The notes: generated from the sequence alone by a model not told the origin. Positions 22,978 through 33,087 are shown, counted from the stretch's first letter. The stretch: 64,000 nucleotides of DNA from Pseudolysobacter antarcticus (GCF_004168365.1 NZ_CP035704.1:744001-808000), one strand, 5' to 3'. Numbers and translations: made by a program.

Positions 22978-24648
22978 ATGTTGCAGTCAATCCTCTGGAA
23001 CGGCCAGCGTCTTGCGATCGAGCTGGACGCTCACACCGAGGATCGGCGCGTGGTGCTGGCTCTCGATGGTCTGTTTTTTTCAGAGCGGATCGTGCCGGCG
23101 CAACAGCGGCAGGTGCATTTCGATTTTCCGTTTGCGCCGCAGGCGGGAGGCGAGTTCGGCATCTCGTTGCGGCTAGAACCGCAAGGCATCGAGTTGCTGC
23201 CAAGACCGTGGTACGTACGTTTTGGCGAAGCTGCAAGTCATGCGATGCCGGCATCGGTAGCGCATGAAACATCCGTCGTCGCAGTTGCGCAGCAAGATCT
23301 CGCTCCGCTACTCGACGCGACGATTTTCTCGCCGTTGCAGCAACCCGATGCGCTGCATGTGCCGGTCACGATCATCGTGCCGATCTACAACGCCAGCGAA
23401 CTTGTGCAGCGTTGCATCGAAGCCTTGATCGAACACACGCAAGGCCCGGCGCAATTGCTGTTGATCGATGATGCTAGTACTGATGCTGCGATCGCCCCGC
23501 TGTTAGCGCGATACCAAAATTCCCCCGGCATCACCGTGCTGAGCAATACGCACAATGTCGGTTATACGCACAATATCGCGCTCGGCTTGAGCCATGCGCC
23601 GCAAGGCGATGTCGTGGTGCTCAACGCCGACACCGAGGTGGGCCCGAACTGGTTGCTTGGTCTGCGCCGCGCGGCGTATGCGCGCGCCGATATCGGCACC
23701 GCGACGGCGGTTTCGGATAACGCCGGCGCGTTTTCGGTGCCGGAACTGGAGCGGCACAATCCGCTGCCGACAGCGTGGTCGTTGATGCAGACTCAGCGCG
23801 CGCTGTGGCAACAGGCCGGCCTGCTTACGCCAGCACTGCCGACCGGCAACGGGTTCTGCATGTATGTAAAACGCGCCATGCTGGACCAAGTCGGTGGCCC
23901 CGATGTGGATGCTTTCCCGCAAGGTTACGGCGAAGAAAACGACTGGTGTCAACGCGCTGAACACACCGGATTTTCGCATGTGATCGCGGGCAATGTGCTT
24001 GTGCGTCATGCGCGTAGCGCGAGCTTCGGCGAGGCACGGCGCGAATCGCTTGGACAAACTGGCATGGCGGTGTTGCGCGAGCGTTATCCGCATTACGAAG
24101 CCGCTGTCGGCGCGACATTATTTTCGTTCGAGCGACGCGTGCTGGACTGGCGTGTGCGCCACATTTATCGTTCGGCACTCAATGCAACAACACCGCTGCG
24201 CCCGCGGGTTTTGCGGATCGTGGCGCTGCCGAGTGAGGTCGGTGGCGACGATGCAGATGCGCTAATCGCATTCGCACGCGATTTTGATATCTGGAAGTTG
24301 GAATGCCGTCAGCAAACGATTCTGTTGATGCAATATTCCGTCGGCGGCTGGCGTGAAATACAACGCGCTAGCATCGCGCCGTGCCTTGAATTTGCGCCAG
24401 CGACCTGGCTGCGCTATGACGAAATTTTCGCGGGCTGGGTGCAGCATTACGCGATCGATCTCGTGCATCTGATCGATTCGCGCGGGCACAGCGGACATCT
24501 GCTCGCGCTGAGTCAGTCGCTGGGGGTGCCGTTGCTCGATACGCGCGACGCACCGGCCTTGTCATGCGAAGCGATGAGCATTACGCACCAATACAATACG
24601 ACACTGAATTCACGCCGTTGTTTTGCCTCGGCCATGTCGCAAGGCTGA
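22978..24648 (+). CDS. Family-2 glycosyltransferase with a short C-terminal GT4-like remnant
   Basis: The roughly 556-residue protein has a GT-A core at about residues 120-340: VTIIVPIYNASELVQRCI, LLIDDASTD, DVVVLNADTEVGPNW (DxD-like) and GYGEENDWCQRAEHTGF. After it comes a region starting RVLRIVALPSEVGGDDADA that resembles the beginning of a second glycosyltransferase domain but stops after about 130 residues. The ATG at 22978 suits the fold; earlier TTG codons exist. It probably adds sugar to the polysaccharide exported by the two preceding proteins. Confidence 0.75.
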   Translation: MLQSILWNGQRLAIELDAHTEDRRVVLALDGLFFSERIVPAQQRQVHFDFPFAPQAGGEFGISLRLEPQGIELLPRPWYVRFGEAASHAMPASVAHETSVVAVAQQDLAPLLDATIFSPLQQPDALHVPVTIIVPIYNASELVQRCIEALIEHTQGPAQLLLIDDASTDAAIAPLLARYQNSPGITVLSNTHNVGYTHNIALGLSHAPQGDVVVLNADTEVGPNWLLGLRRAAYARADIGTATAVSDNAGAFSVPELERHNPLPTAWSLMQTQRALWQQAGLLTPALPTGNGFCMYVKRAMLDQVGGPDVDAFPQGYGEENDWCQRAEHTGFSHVIAGNVLVRHARSASFGEARRESLGQTGMAVLRERYPHYEAAVGATLFSFERRVLDWRVRHIYRSALNATTPLRPRVLRIVALPSEVGGDDADALIAFARDFDIWKLECRQQTILLMQYSVGGWREIQRASIAPCLEFAPATWLRYDEIFAGWVQHYAIDLVHLIDSRGHSGHLLALSQSLGVPLLDTRDAPALSCEAMSITHQYNTTLNSRRCFASAMSQG

Positions 24649-24654
24649 GTCGTA

Positions 24655-25323
24655 TCAAGCTTTGCGGAATGCCAGCATATGCTGTCCGCGCGGATGTCTC
24701 CAATCGCCGATCACCTCAAGGTGCAGCCCGGCGCAGTCGGCCAGATAACGATAGGCGGATGCGTGTTGATGAAACGGATCGCGATCAAGATGGCTGACCA
24801 CATCGCCCGGTGAATGTGTGATCGGATCAATGGCCGCAGCATCGGCAGCCGGAAAATACGTCGCATAAAACACACCGCCATCGGCCAGCACTTGCGCCAC
24901 GCCAACAAGGCATCGCTGGATCTGGTCGAGATGCAGATGGGTGAAAACCGACACCGCCAGCAGCCTATCGAAACGCTGGCCGAAACGCGTCAACGCGAAT
25001 TCGGCGTCACACAACAGATGCGCATTGCGGTGCGCGAGACCGTCGCGCTCCAACTCGATGCGGCCGCCTTCGAGCAGTGAGGCATTGATGTCGATGCCGT
25101 AATAATTGCCGACATCGAGATAACGCACGAAGTGCAGGCCGCCGCGCAATGCACCACAGCCGAGATCGAGCAGGCGATGTTGTGGCTGCAGTCCGCGCTC
25201 GCGCAGGAATTCGAATTGCATCCGACCAACGTCGTCCCACAGACCGCCGATCAGATCGCGATGTGCGCCGCTGGCGAGCTCATCCGCGCTGAGCTGGCGC
25301 CAATAGATATTGGTGCCGCGCAT
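24655..25323 (-). CDS. Class I SAM-dependent methyltransferase
   Basis: This Rossmann methyltransferase of about 222 residues has HRLLDLGCGALRGGLHFVRYL (motif I), YYGIDINASLLEGGRIEL (motif II) and FDRLLAVSVFTHLHLDQIQRCL (motif post-I/IV). I start it at the ATG at 25323 (MRGTNIYWRQLS); a frame extends to 25410. Convergent to the glycosyltransferase, it could methylate a sugar or terminate a glycan chain, but the substrate is unknown. Only 6 bp separate the two stops. Confidence 0.75.
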   Translation of the reverse strand: MRGTNIYWRQLSADELASGAHRDLIGGLWDDVGRMQFEFLRERGLQPQHRLLDLGCGALRGGLHFVRYLDVGNYYGIDINASLLEGGRIELERDGLAHRNAHLLCDAEFALTRFGQRFDRLLAVSVFTHLHLDQIQRCLVGVAQVLADGGVFYATYFPAADAAAIDPITHSPGDVVSHLDRDPFHQHASAYRYLADCAGLHLEVIGDWRHPRGQHMLAFRKA

Positions 25324-25419
25324 GGTTTCGGCGCTGGCGGAAATTGGTTCGTCGGCGGACTGTTGTTTCACGCTATCGCACCCGGTTGCATCGTGGAAAA
25401 AAACAGCCACACTGTGGCG

Positions 25420-26808
25420 ATGAATAGTTGGTCCTGGCGCACTTCGATCACCCCGCGCACCCGTCTATTGTTGATGGTAGCGCTTGCCAGTTTGCTGGTA
25501 CAGCAAGCGCTGCTGTGGTGGATTTATTATCACGCTGGTGCAAAACAACTGGTCGGTGATGAGCAGCAATATCTTGCCGCGGCGCGCGCCGTGCTTGCCG
25601 GCGGTGCGTGGCATCCGAGCCATATCTGGCCGCCCGGACAATCGTTGCTGATCGCATCCATGCAGGGTCTGTTCGGCAGCATGATCGTGCCGATGCAACT
25701 GTTGCAGACTGCATTGTTCCTGGCCTGCGGCGGTTTGCTGTGGCGGCTTTGGCGACGTCTCGGCGGCAGTCGCCTCGCGGCCGCAATCGCTGCGGGATTG
25801 TTCCTGCTGAATCCGGGCGATGCTGCGTATGCGCATTATCTGTGGCCCGAAATTCCGCACCTGTTCTGCATGCTGTTGACGCTGAATCTGTTGCTGCGCG
25901 ATCCGCAAAAAGATGCCGTCGCTCGTCCGCATCTCGCCTTGTTCGCGGGGCTGTCGCTGGGCCTCGCGCTGATTTTCAAAAGTTTGCTCGCGGCATTCTG
26001 GCCGTTGTTGCTGATTTGCTTTGTGGAATGCTGGCGGCCGTTGCGGCTGCAATGGAAATCCGCCGCGACATTTCTTCTCGGCATATTCCTGATCACCGCA
26101 CCGGCGTTGATCGCGGGACATCGCAACACCGGCCATTGGTCGATCGCCGACAGTTCTGTATTCAATCTGGTCGCGGGACTGAGCGATCGTGCGCGCAACG
26201 ATTATGTCGACGAGCCAGTGGCCAATCTGTTCGGCGACTATCTCAACAGCGGCACGACGGCGGATCAGCGCAATGCCTGGGCGTATCAACAATTGGAGAA
26301 ACGTCTGCAAGACACGCCGCCTCTGGAACTGTTCGAACAACAGTTCGCGCGGCAGTATTTTCGCCTGTTCGAGAGCAAGACATTGCTGCTGACGCAATTG
26401 CCCGGGCCGACTTGCGCGGGTTATATGAGTGCGTATCACGACACGCCGCCCGCTGCGGTTTTTGCGTTGCGCTGGTCATCGCATTTGCTGCACGCGCTGA
26501 TTCTGGTCGGCTTCGCTTTCGGTCTTTGCCTGTGGCGCGAATGGCGGTATATGTGGCTATGGTTGTTGCTGGCGAGTGTCGGTTATCAGCTGGCCTTGTA
26601 TTCCGGCCTGCACGTAAAAGCGCGTTATCTGTTGCCGATGATTCCGGTGTTTTGCTGTTTCGCCGGTGAAGCCTATGCGCGGATTTTTCAACGTGATGCG
26701 CGACTCGCCATCACGCCGATGCGCCTGCTCGCGGCGAGCCTGCTTGCTGTGACGCTGTTGTTTCTCGCGTTCGCCGGGCCGTGGATCGATGGCTACTGTC
26801 GCGGCTGA
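25420..26808 (+). CDS. Membrane glycosyltransferase, GT39/ArnT-like
   Basis: The 462-residue polytopic protein has an N-terminal loop motif LVGDEQQYLAAARAVLAGG (the conserved acidic DE of GT-C enzymes) and PPGQSLLIASMQGL, then roughly ten TM helices. It likely transfers sugar from a lipid-phosphate carrier to lipid A, protein or glycan in the periplasm. The frame is open much further upstream over the divergent methyltransferase; the ATG at 25420 gives the natural N-terminus. It is divergent from the methyltransferase with about 96 bp between starts. Confidence 0.72.
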   Translation: MNSWSWRTSITPRTRLLLMVALASLLVQQALLWWIYYHAGAKQLVGDEQQYLAAARAVLAGGAWHPSHIWPPGQSLLIASMQGLFGSMIVPMQLLQTALFLACGGLLWRLWRRLGGSRLAAAIAAGLFLLNPGDAAYAHYLWPEIPHLFCMLLTLNLLLRDPQKDAVARPHLALFAGLSLGLALIFKSLLAAFWPLLLICFVECWRPLRLQWKSAATFLLGIFLITAPALIAGHRNTGHWSIADSSVFNLVAGLSDRARNDYVDEPVANLFGDYLNSGTTADQRNAWAYQQLEKRLQDTPPLELFEQQFARQYFRLFESKTLLLTQLPGPTCAGYMSAYHDTPPAAVFALRWSSHLLHALILVGFAFGLCLWREWRYMWLWLLLASVGYQLALYSGLHVKARYLLPMIPVFCCFAGEAYARIFQRDARLAITPMRLLAASLLAVTLLFLAFAGPWIDGYCRG

Positions 26809-26831
26809 TTGAATCGCGATTTCGATGAATT

Positions 26832-26858
26832 CGCCGCGACGCAAAATGTGTCGCGGCG
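26832..26858. terminator. Palindromic hairpin between convergent genes
   Basis: CGCCGCGAC and GTCGCGGCG pair perfectly over 9 bp around a 9-nt loop, in the 66-bp gap between two convergent genes. It may stop both transcripts, but no strong U-run follows. The sequence GTCGCGGCGAAT also appears near 19229, so it may belong to a REP-like family. Confidence 0.5.
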
Positions 26859-26874
26859 AGGTGGTAAATGTCTT

Positions 26875-29175
26875 TTACTGAATCGGTTCGAGCAAGGCGC
26901 GCGCCTGGTCCAGACGCTGGCTGTAAGCGTTCAAGGTGCTGGCGATGAGATCGACATAACGCGTGACCTGATCCCACTGTTTCTGTTCGATCGCCTCACG
27001 CACGCCGGGCAGAGTTTTTACACCGTAGCCGGTGTACAAGCCTGGCGCATAAAGCATGTGCTGATACCAGTCGCGGCCCGGCAGACCTTCCTTGCGCGTC
27101 AGCAGCAGCTCGATATTTTTCAGCTCGTCGTTCAATTTTGCCGCACGCTCACCACCAAGTTGCAGGCCGTACTGTGCCTGCGTAACCAGCGCCTGATCGT
27201 AAGCGTTGGCGCTGCTCTTGAGCTGCTTGATGGCGTTGTCCAGCGCGTTCAGATCGATGTTCGGCGGGGTTGCTTCGCTGCCCGGTGCGACGTAGCTCAG
27301 CTTTGGATCGGCGGCGAGTTTGTAGGCATTCATTGCCACGAGCTTGTTGATGGTTGCGGTTTGTTCGAGCTGCTGCGCGGCGAGTTTGTGCAACTCTTCG
27401 GCATAACGCGCGATCGTATCGGCGAGATTGCCGAAACGCAGCGGCAATACATCGGCATCGGCAAAACGCAGTACGGTGTGACCAACGGTTTTTGCGAGCG
27501 CGATGCCATACGCGAAATCCGGATCGCCGAAACGCACGTAGTGATCGAACGAATCGTAGATCGAATGGTAATCGCCGCCGTTATCTTCGCCGCCGTAACC
27601 GAAGTCGAGCGCGGCGATGCCGAGATGCTGCAGGAATGGTGAATAATCCGAACCCGATCCGAGCGCCGAAATCGGCAAATCGTGTTCTGCCATCATCGCG
27701 GCCTTCGCCATCGTCTTGGCATTTTCGTTTGCACCGGGCGCGTTACCCGAGATGGCGAGTTCGGCGCGACGACGTTCGAGCACACTCACGCCAGTTTGCG
27801 GATCAGTGATGCCAGCGGCGATTTGATCGACCACATGTTCCAGCGCATGCGAACCGCCGACATTGAGGAAGCCGCGCCCGTTGTTGTCGGTGTTGATGTA
27901 CAGCACCGCTTTGCGCTTGAGTTCGTCGGCATGGGTTTCGGCCCATTCGGTCGATCCGATCAAGCCTTCTTCTTCGCCGTCCCAGCTCAAATAAACGATG
28001 CTGCGTTTCGGCTTCCAGCCGGCCTTGTGCAACTCGCCTAGCACGCGTGCTTCTTCGAGCATCGCGACCTGACCGCTGAGCGGATCGGATGCGCCGAATA
28101 CCCACGCATCACGATGGTTGCCGCGCATCACCCATTGGTCCGGATACAACGAGCCGCGCAAGGTCGCGACGACATCGTAGGCCTCGACCTGATTCCAGTT
28201 GAACGCGAGTTTCAGATGCACCTGCGCCGGGCCGGGGCCGATGTGATAGGTGATCGGCAATGCGCCGCGCCAGTTCGCCGGCGCGACCGGGCCGCCGAGC
28301 GCCTTGAGCAGCGGCAGCGCATCGCCGTAGGAAATCGGCATGACTGGAATTTTCAGCAGATCGGGTGCGTCTTCGCGCTTCAGGCGTTTCGCATTTTTGG
28401 TCGCGCCAACACCGGGCGTGAGTGGATCGCCGGAGTAGATCGGAATGTCCGCGACCGAGCCACGTTGCACGCCTTGTTCGCTGCGAAACGGACCTTGTGG
28501 ATAGGTGTCGCCTTGCGCGTAACCGTCATCGTGCGGATCGGAATAAATCAGCGCGCCGATCGCGCCATGCTGTTGTGCGAGTTTGGGTTTGATGCCGCGC
28601 CAGGTCTGGCCGTAACGCGCGATCACGATCTTGCCCTTGACGCTGATGCCGCGGCGTTCGAGTTCCTTGTAGTCGTCCGGCGCGCCGTAATTGGCGTAGA
28701 CCAGTTCGGCGGTCACATCGCCATCGGCGGAGTAGGCGTTGTACGGCGGCAACACGCCGTCGCGAACTTTTGAAGTCGCATCTTCGGCGATTGCCGGCTC
28801 GTCGATCTTGGCGGTGTAGCGTGTCGGTGCGACGAGTTCGAGCAGACGCTCTTTCGGCGTCGGGAACAGCACAAAGAACGTTTCGATGTGCGCATCCCAG
28901 CCCCACGCGGTGAACTGCTTGAGCACGAATTCGGCGTTGGCCTTGTCATGCGGCGAGCCGAGCTGGTTCGGCTGCGATGACATCTGCTGCATCCAGCTGC
29001 GCAGATTGTCGGGCTTCAGATCGGCATCGAATTTTTGTTCGAGTCGCGTTTGCGCGGCCGCTGATTCGGGCGCATAGCCGATCATGTTCGCGGGCGCATC
29101 GGCAGCGCTTGCGCCGAGGCTCAGCGCACAGGTCAGTCCGATAAAAACAGGTAACAAGCGCAGCGGTTGCAGCAT
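26875..29175 (-). CDS. Secreted M28 zinc carboxypeptidase with PA and transferrin-receptor-like dimerisation domains
   Basis: The 766-residue protein resembles glutamate carboxypeptidase II. It has a signal peptide (LLPVFIGLTCALSLGASAADA), a PA domain (about 150-300, KGKIVIARYGQTWRG), an M28 domain with zinc ligands in GNHRDAWVFGASDPLSG, the catalytic Glu in YLSWDGEEEGLIGSTEW, INTDNNGRGF and DYHSIYDSFDHYV, and a helical C-terminal domain. It probably trims C-terminal residues from peptides in the periplasm or outside the cell. Confidence 0.9.
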   Translation of the reverse strand: MLQPLRLLPVFIGLTCALSLGASAADAPANMIGYAPESAAAQTRLEQKFDADLKPDNLRSWMQQMSSQPNQLGSPHDKANAEFVLKQFTAWGWDAHIETFFVLFPTPKERLLELVAPTRYTAKIDEPAIAEDATSKVRDGVLPPYNAYSADGDVTAELVYANYGAPDDYKELERRGISVKGKIVIARYGQTWRGIKPKLAQQHGAIGALIYSDPHDDGYAQGDTYPQGPFRSEQGVQRGSVADIPIYSGDPLTPGVGATKNAKRLKREDAPDLLKIPVMPISYGDALPLLKALGGPVAPANWRGALPITYHIGPGPAQVHLKLAFNWNQVEAYDVVATLRGSLYPDQWVMRGNHRDAWVFGASDPLSGQVAMLEEARVLGELHKAGWKPKRSIVYLSWDGEEEGLIGSTEWAETHADELKRKAVLYINTDNNGRGFLNVGGSHALEHVVDQIAAGITDPQTGVSVLERRRAELAISGNAPGANENAKTMAKAAMMAEHDLPISALGSGSDYSPFLQHLGIAALDFGYGGEDNGGDYHSIYDSFDHYVRFGDPDFAYGIALAKTVGHTVLRFADADVLPLRFGNLADTIARYAEELHKLAAQQLEQTATINKLVAMNAYKLAADPKLSYVAPGSEATPPNIDLNALDNAIKQLKSSANAYDQALVTQAQYGLQLGGERAAKLNDELKNIELLLTRKEGLPGRDWYQHMLYAPGLYTGYGVKTLPGVREAIEQKQWDQVTRYVDLIASTLNAYSQRLDQARALLEPIQ

Positions 29176-29254
29176 GATCGGCTCCAGTCGAATTGAAACC
29201 CGAGTATAGCCGCAGCGTCCGCCGCTGCATGTTCCAGAAGTACCGCGCGGCGCG

Positions 29255-32200
29255 CTAGCCGGGATTTTCCTTGGCTGGCACTGGCGACACTTTGGCCTGG
29301 CCGGTAACGATCTTGCTCGTACCCGTCGCGCCCGTGTCGAAGCCGAGTTTGGAAATCTTGTCCGGCAAATTGTTTTGCGGTGTCAGTTGTGGATCGCTGA
29401 TCAGCACACCCTTGACTGGCGGGTCAACCAGATAGATCCGACCGAACGCATCGTGATCCTGCTGCGGGTCGCTCGTCAGCACATGCACCTGTGCGAGCTG
29501 CGCGGTTATTTGCGCGGGCGGCGCGGGCAGAGCAAAGCGTGGCGCGTCGGCACGATACTCAGCCTTGGCCAAACTCTTGCCCTTGATATCTTGCCAGTCG
29601 ACGCTGACCTGACCGTGGAATTCACTGCCAGGCAGCGCCACCTTGATTTGCGGCTGCGCGTGCCAGCGTTCGGCATCGAGCGCGAGCATCAGCGCATCGC
29701 GTTGCCTTGCATCGTTTGTCGCCGGATTGATCGGCGGCGGCAGCAGACTGAGTTCGCCGATCGCGTCGCGTCCCACGCTGGGATCCGCCGCATACACGAG
29801 CACGCCCGCAGGCGTTTGCGCCGTGCTCGGCGGTGGCAAGGTAAAACGTGCTTCATCGACGTTGTAGCTGACCGATTGCAGTACCTTGCCGGTCGCATTC
29901 AGCCAATCGACGTTGACCATGCCGTGAAAACTGTTGCCCGGCAGTTTGACCGCAACCTGGGTGCTCCAGCGATCTGCGCCGCGGGCGAGTGCGAGCGTGT
30001 CCTTGGGTCGATCGAGCACTAGCGCCGGGTCGCCGAGCAGGTTGTAGGTTTCCACCAGCGTGCGATCGGAAATCTTGCGTTTGGCCTTGATGATCGCAGC
30101 GCCGATCGTCTGGCTCGGCGTCAGCAGTTCGGCGATCAAGGCCTTGCTGTAGGCCGGATCGGGCGAGTTGCGCCAGCTTGCGGCGAACACCGCCACCGCG
30201 CCTTTGTCCGGTTCGCGCAGGAAACGTTCACCGATCGAATCTTCGGTCGGATTATCGAACGGCGCCGAATAACAGGTCATGCTCAGCACCATCGGGAGGC
30301 GTGCGCCGTTTTGCAATTGCGAGACGTCATCGAGCGTGAACAGGTCGTGGTTCTTGCGCAGATCGGGCGGCCCGGTGCGCCAGATAAACCGACCGCCGTG
30401 ACCGAGAAAATGCACGAGCAACTGGCCATCGTTGAGGCTTTGCTTGATGTCGGATTGATGCGCGAGATTGTCCTTTTCGGCGGCATCGCCATAGATCTTT
30501 CGCGCCGCGAAACCTTCTGTTTCGAGTTGCGCTGCGATCTCGTCGGAGGCGGTCTGGAAATAGCTGTCTTCGTTGGCGATGAACATCACGTCGCGGCGCC
30601 ACGAACCGGGCTGCGGCTTGGTGAAATAAGCGATTGTCTTGTTGACGATGGCGGTGACATCGGACGGCTCGACCACCGGAAAACGTCCGATCGCGACTGT
30701 CGGATGGAAATCATCCGTGGTGAAAGTAACGAACGGATTGTCGCTCGCCGACTGGCCTTCTTCCGAAGGAAATTGCCAAGTCGGAATCAGGTTGCGCGTG
30801 ACCAGATCTTTTGGCTTGGTACCGTAGGCAGTGGCGGGAATTCCGTCGAAATGATCGGGTATCAACAATTCGTAGTCGTGCGTGGCCCACTTGGCCATGC
30901 TCGCATCGTCCGGATTTTCATGCCGGATATCGAAGCTGGCATCACCGACCAGCAGCACAAAACGCGGTTTGGTCGGCCAGTGCTCGACACCGTACTGCAC
31001 GAGGTTGCGGATCGCGCGCGGATGATCGATGCCACCGTTGAACTGATCGTAGATCTGATTGACATCGATCACCGCGACCTTGAGTCCGTGCGAACGATGG
31101 AATTCGGCTAAAGGTTCGATCGCAGCGATCAGACGTGGATGCGCGACGATCAGGTAATCGAAGCCCGAGTCGGTTTTGCGCAAGTCGCCGGCAGCCACCG
31201 CCAGCAATCGCGATGGTACGAGTGGCTGCGCATTCGCCAGCGGATATAAAGTGACATTGGCCGGTACGTGATCGAAATTCCAGCGACTGTTGCCGGCAGC
31301 GTGCACCGGCATATAAACACCTTTAGCCGTATAAACGGCCGGAGCGTGTGTGCCGTTCTGCTGCAATTCGATGCGCGCGGGCAGCTTGCCATCGAGCATG
31401 AACGGCGCCGTGCTGGCATCCAGCGAACCGCCGATCGGATAGTCGAGTTCGATGAAATTGAACATCACCACGTCGACCAGCGGGTTGTCTGACTTGGCAT
31501 CGGCATGGCGCACCGGCACGCGCAACGTGAGCGTGTTGCCGCGCGCCTTGAGCAAGTGCGCGGGGATACGAATTTTCTTGCGCACTTCCTCGCGACCGTC
31601 CCAGCTGATCGATGGCAAGGTGCTGCCATTCAATACCATCTGCACGGCGTGATCTTCCGATTTGACGCCATCGCTTGGCGGCACATCGGAGAGGCCGCGG
31701 AAATCCAGTGTCGCGCTAATTTCGGTGTCGCGTTTACCTGCAAAATCGGCGAGATCGAAATCGAAAGAGAACGGTTGCGCATCGGCGTGAGTGAGCTTGG
31801 CCCATTGCCACACGTCGGGTTCTTCGCCGGGCTTCACCAGCATCTGGTTGAGCCGGATCATCAGATTATCCTGCTCCAGATGCAGGCGACGAGTGAGCGT
31901 GGTGCTGGCGATGGAAACCGCTGCGCTGCCGGTTTGTTCGTGCATACGCGCATGCTGGCCGGGTTCGGCGCTGAGCAGGTAGACGTTGGCGATGCTGTAT
32001 TGATCGAACCAACTGGCCGGCCCGTGCAGCGGCTCGCCGATCCATTCGATGCCTGATTTCGGACCGAATTTTCCATCGCCGCTGTCGAGCACGCGCAGCG
32101 GAATTTCCTTGTCTTGGTTGCGCAGCACCAGATCGGCGCTAGTACAATCTTGCAAACCCGGCTGGCTGGCGATGATGCTCGCATAGTCCAGCGCATACAC

Positions 32201-32317
32201 GCCGGCTTGCTGCAGTTCGATATGCAGGCTGCCGCTGCATGTGGGCGCGGCAATTGCGGATGCGGCATGAAATAGCGCCGACAGTGCGCCGAGAAAAAAC
32301 AAACGTCGATGAATCAT
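29255..32317 (-). CDS. Secreted C25 (gingipain-like) cysteine peptidase
   Basis: The 1020-residue protein has a signal peptide (FFLGALSALFHAASAIA), an N-terminal beta-rich region, and a C25 domain with the His in VHFLGHGGRFIWRTG and the catalytic Cys in LSMTCYSAPFDNPTEDSIGE, preceded by RFVLLVGDASFD. The C-terminal 250 residues hold two similar copies of a segment (SFHGMVNVDWLNATGK and EFHGQVSVDWQDIKGK). It is probably exported and could process surface proteins. It is about 80 bp upstream of the M28 gene in the same direction. Confidence 0.85.
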   Translation of the reverse strand: MIHRRLFFLGALSALFHAASAIAAPTCSGSLHIELQQAGVYALDYASIIASQPGLQDCTSADLVLRNQDKEIPLRVLDSGDGKFGPKSGIEWIGEPLHGPASWFDQYSIANVYLLSAEPGQHARMHEQTGSAAVSIASTTLTRRLHLEQDNLMIRLNQMLVKPGEEPDVWQWAKLTHADAQPFSFDFDLADFAGKRDTEISATLDFRGLSDVPPSDGVKSEDHAVQMVLNGSTLPSISWDGREEVRKKIRIPAHLLKARGNTLTLRVPVRHADAKSDNPLVDVVMFNFIELDYPIGGSLDASTAPFMLDGKLPARIELQQNGTHAPAVYTAKGVYMPVHAAGNSRWNFDHVPANVTLYPLANAQPLVPSRLLAVAAGDLRKTDSGFDYLIVAHPRLIAAIEPLAEFHRSHGLKVAVIDVNQIYDQFNGGIDHPRAIRNLVQYGVEHWPTKPRFVLLVGDASFDIRHENPDDASMAKWATHDYELLIPDHFDGIPATAYGTKPKDLVTRNLIPTWQFPSEEGQSASDNPFVTFTTDDFHPTVAIGRFPVVEPSDVTAIVNKTIAYFTKPQPGSWRRDVMFIANEDSYFQTASDEIAAQLETEGFAARKIYGDAAEKDNLAHQSDIKQSLNDGQLLVHFLGHGGRFIWRTGPPDLRKNHDLFTLDDVSQLQNGARLPMVLSMTCYSAPFDNPTEDSIGERFLREPDKGAVAVFAASWRNSPDPAYSKALIAELLTPSQTIGAAIIKAKRKISDRTLVETYNLLGDPALVLDRPKDTLALARGADRWSTQVAVKLPGNSFHGMVNVDWLNATGKVLQSVSYNVDEARFTLPPPSTAQTPAGVLVYAADPSVGRDAIGELSLLPPPINPATNDARQRDALMLALDAERWHAQPQIKVALPGSEFHGQVSVDWQDIKGKSLAKAEYRADAPRFALPAPPAQITAQLAQVHVLTSDPQQDHDAFGRIYLVDPPVKGVLISDPQLTPQNNLPDKISKLGFDTGATGTSKIVTGQAKVSPVPAKENPG

Positions 32318-32497
32318 CGGAAAATCGTGGCCTAGTCGGCGCGGAATGCAGCGCTGTGCAGACCGGCAAGGCTAGCGGGGGAAAACCCGCATTGCAAATT
32401 CACGGGTTTTATAACGCATCTCATATCAGGAGCAAGCTGATGAAATCAGTGCCGCCTCAAGCGCAACATTTCTTCGCGTCGACACCTCGCTGCCAAC

Positions 32498-32875
32498 TTA
32501 TTTCATAACGCCCGGCAGCAGCGATTGCCAATGGATGCCATTGCGCATTTTCCGTGTGACAGCGCTAGCTGCGGGATCGGCCTTGCCGGTTGCCGCGGCA
32601 GTCGCGCCGGATGCAGTGCCGATGCAACGCGTTTCGGCGGCGACGCCGGGTGTGGCCACGCAGGTAGGCGCGGCGACATTATCGGCAGATGCGCCATCGG
32701 CATCGGAACTCGCCACGATCTGCGCGCCCGGCATATTCGCCTGGCAGGCGCAGTCGTTACTCGCGAGCATATTCATCGATGAGCTTTCGCCCATGCGCAG
32801 GCCGCCTGCGTATACACACATGCTTTGCGCCAGCAGCGCAGCGCCGACAAGGATAATGAGACCAAGCAATTTCAT
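32498..32875 (-). CDS. Small secreted protein of unknown function
   Basis: From the ATG at 32875 the product is about 125 residues with a signal peptide (MKLLGLIILVGAALLAQSMCVYA) and a low-complexity alanine/serine-rich body with four or five cysteines (NDCACQAN, PTCVAT, TRCIG). A GGAGA ribosome site precedes the start by 6 nt. I recognise no family. The opposite strand is also open here, but it lacks a ribosome site and signal. Confidence 0.5.
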   Translation of the reverse strand: MKLLGLIILVGAALLAQSMCVYAGGLRMGESSSMNMLASNDCACQANMPGAQIVASSDADGASADNVAAPTCVATPGVAAETRCIGTASGATAAATGKADPAASAVTRKMRNGIHWQSLLPGVMK

Positions 32876-33054
32876 GGCTTTCTCCGGGATGCATCTGGGT
32901 GGCTGATGCGGAGCGTTACGCATAATCGCACGTCTTTCCGCACCGTTCTAATGCCGCGAGAGTGGGAAGCAGGTTCCGTGCCAGAAGTCATGCTCGTGGC
33001 GGCTGTTTGAAATCAATCGTTTAGCCGGAAAAGGTGATTTTCGTAACACGCCAG

Positions 33055-33087
33055 CGGACACAATTGTCCGAACCGGACACTGTCCGG
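33055..33087. promoter_or_regulatory. Two tandem GGACA/TGTCC palindromes, operator-like
   Basis: CGGACA-CAAT-TGTCCG (33055-33070) and CCGGACA-C-TGTCCGG (33073-33087) are adjacent perfect palindromes with the same half-site. They lie between a leftward small secreted-protein gene and the rightward DAK2-DegV gene, about 134 bp before its start. Tandem symmetric half-sites suggest a dimeric repressor or activator, which I cannot name. Nothing else was seen in the rest of 32876-33220. Confidence 0.5.

Noticed and set aside
32535-32906. Plus-strand 123-codon frame over the small secreted-protein gene
   Set aside because: The minus strand has a signal peptide and a ribosome site; the plus frame has neither.
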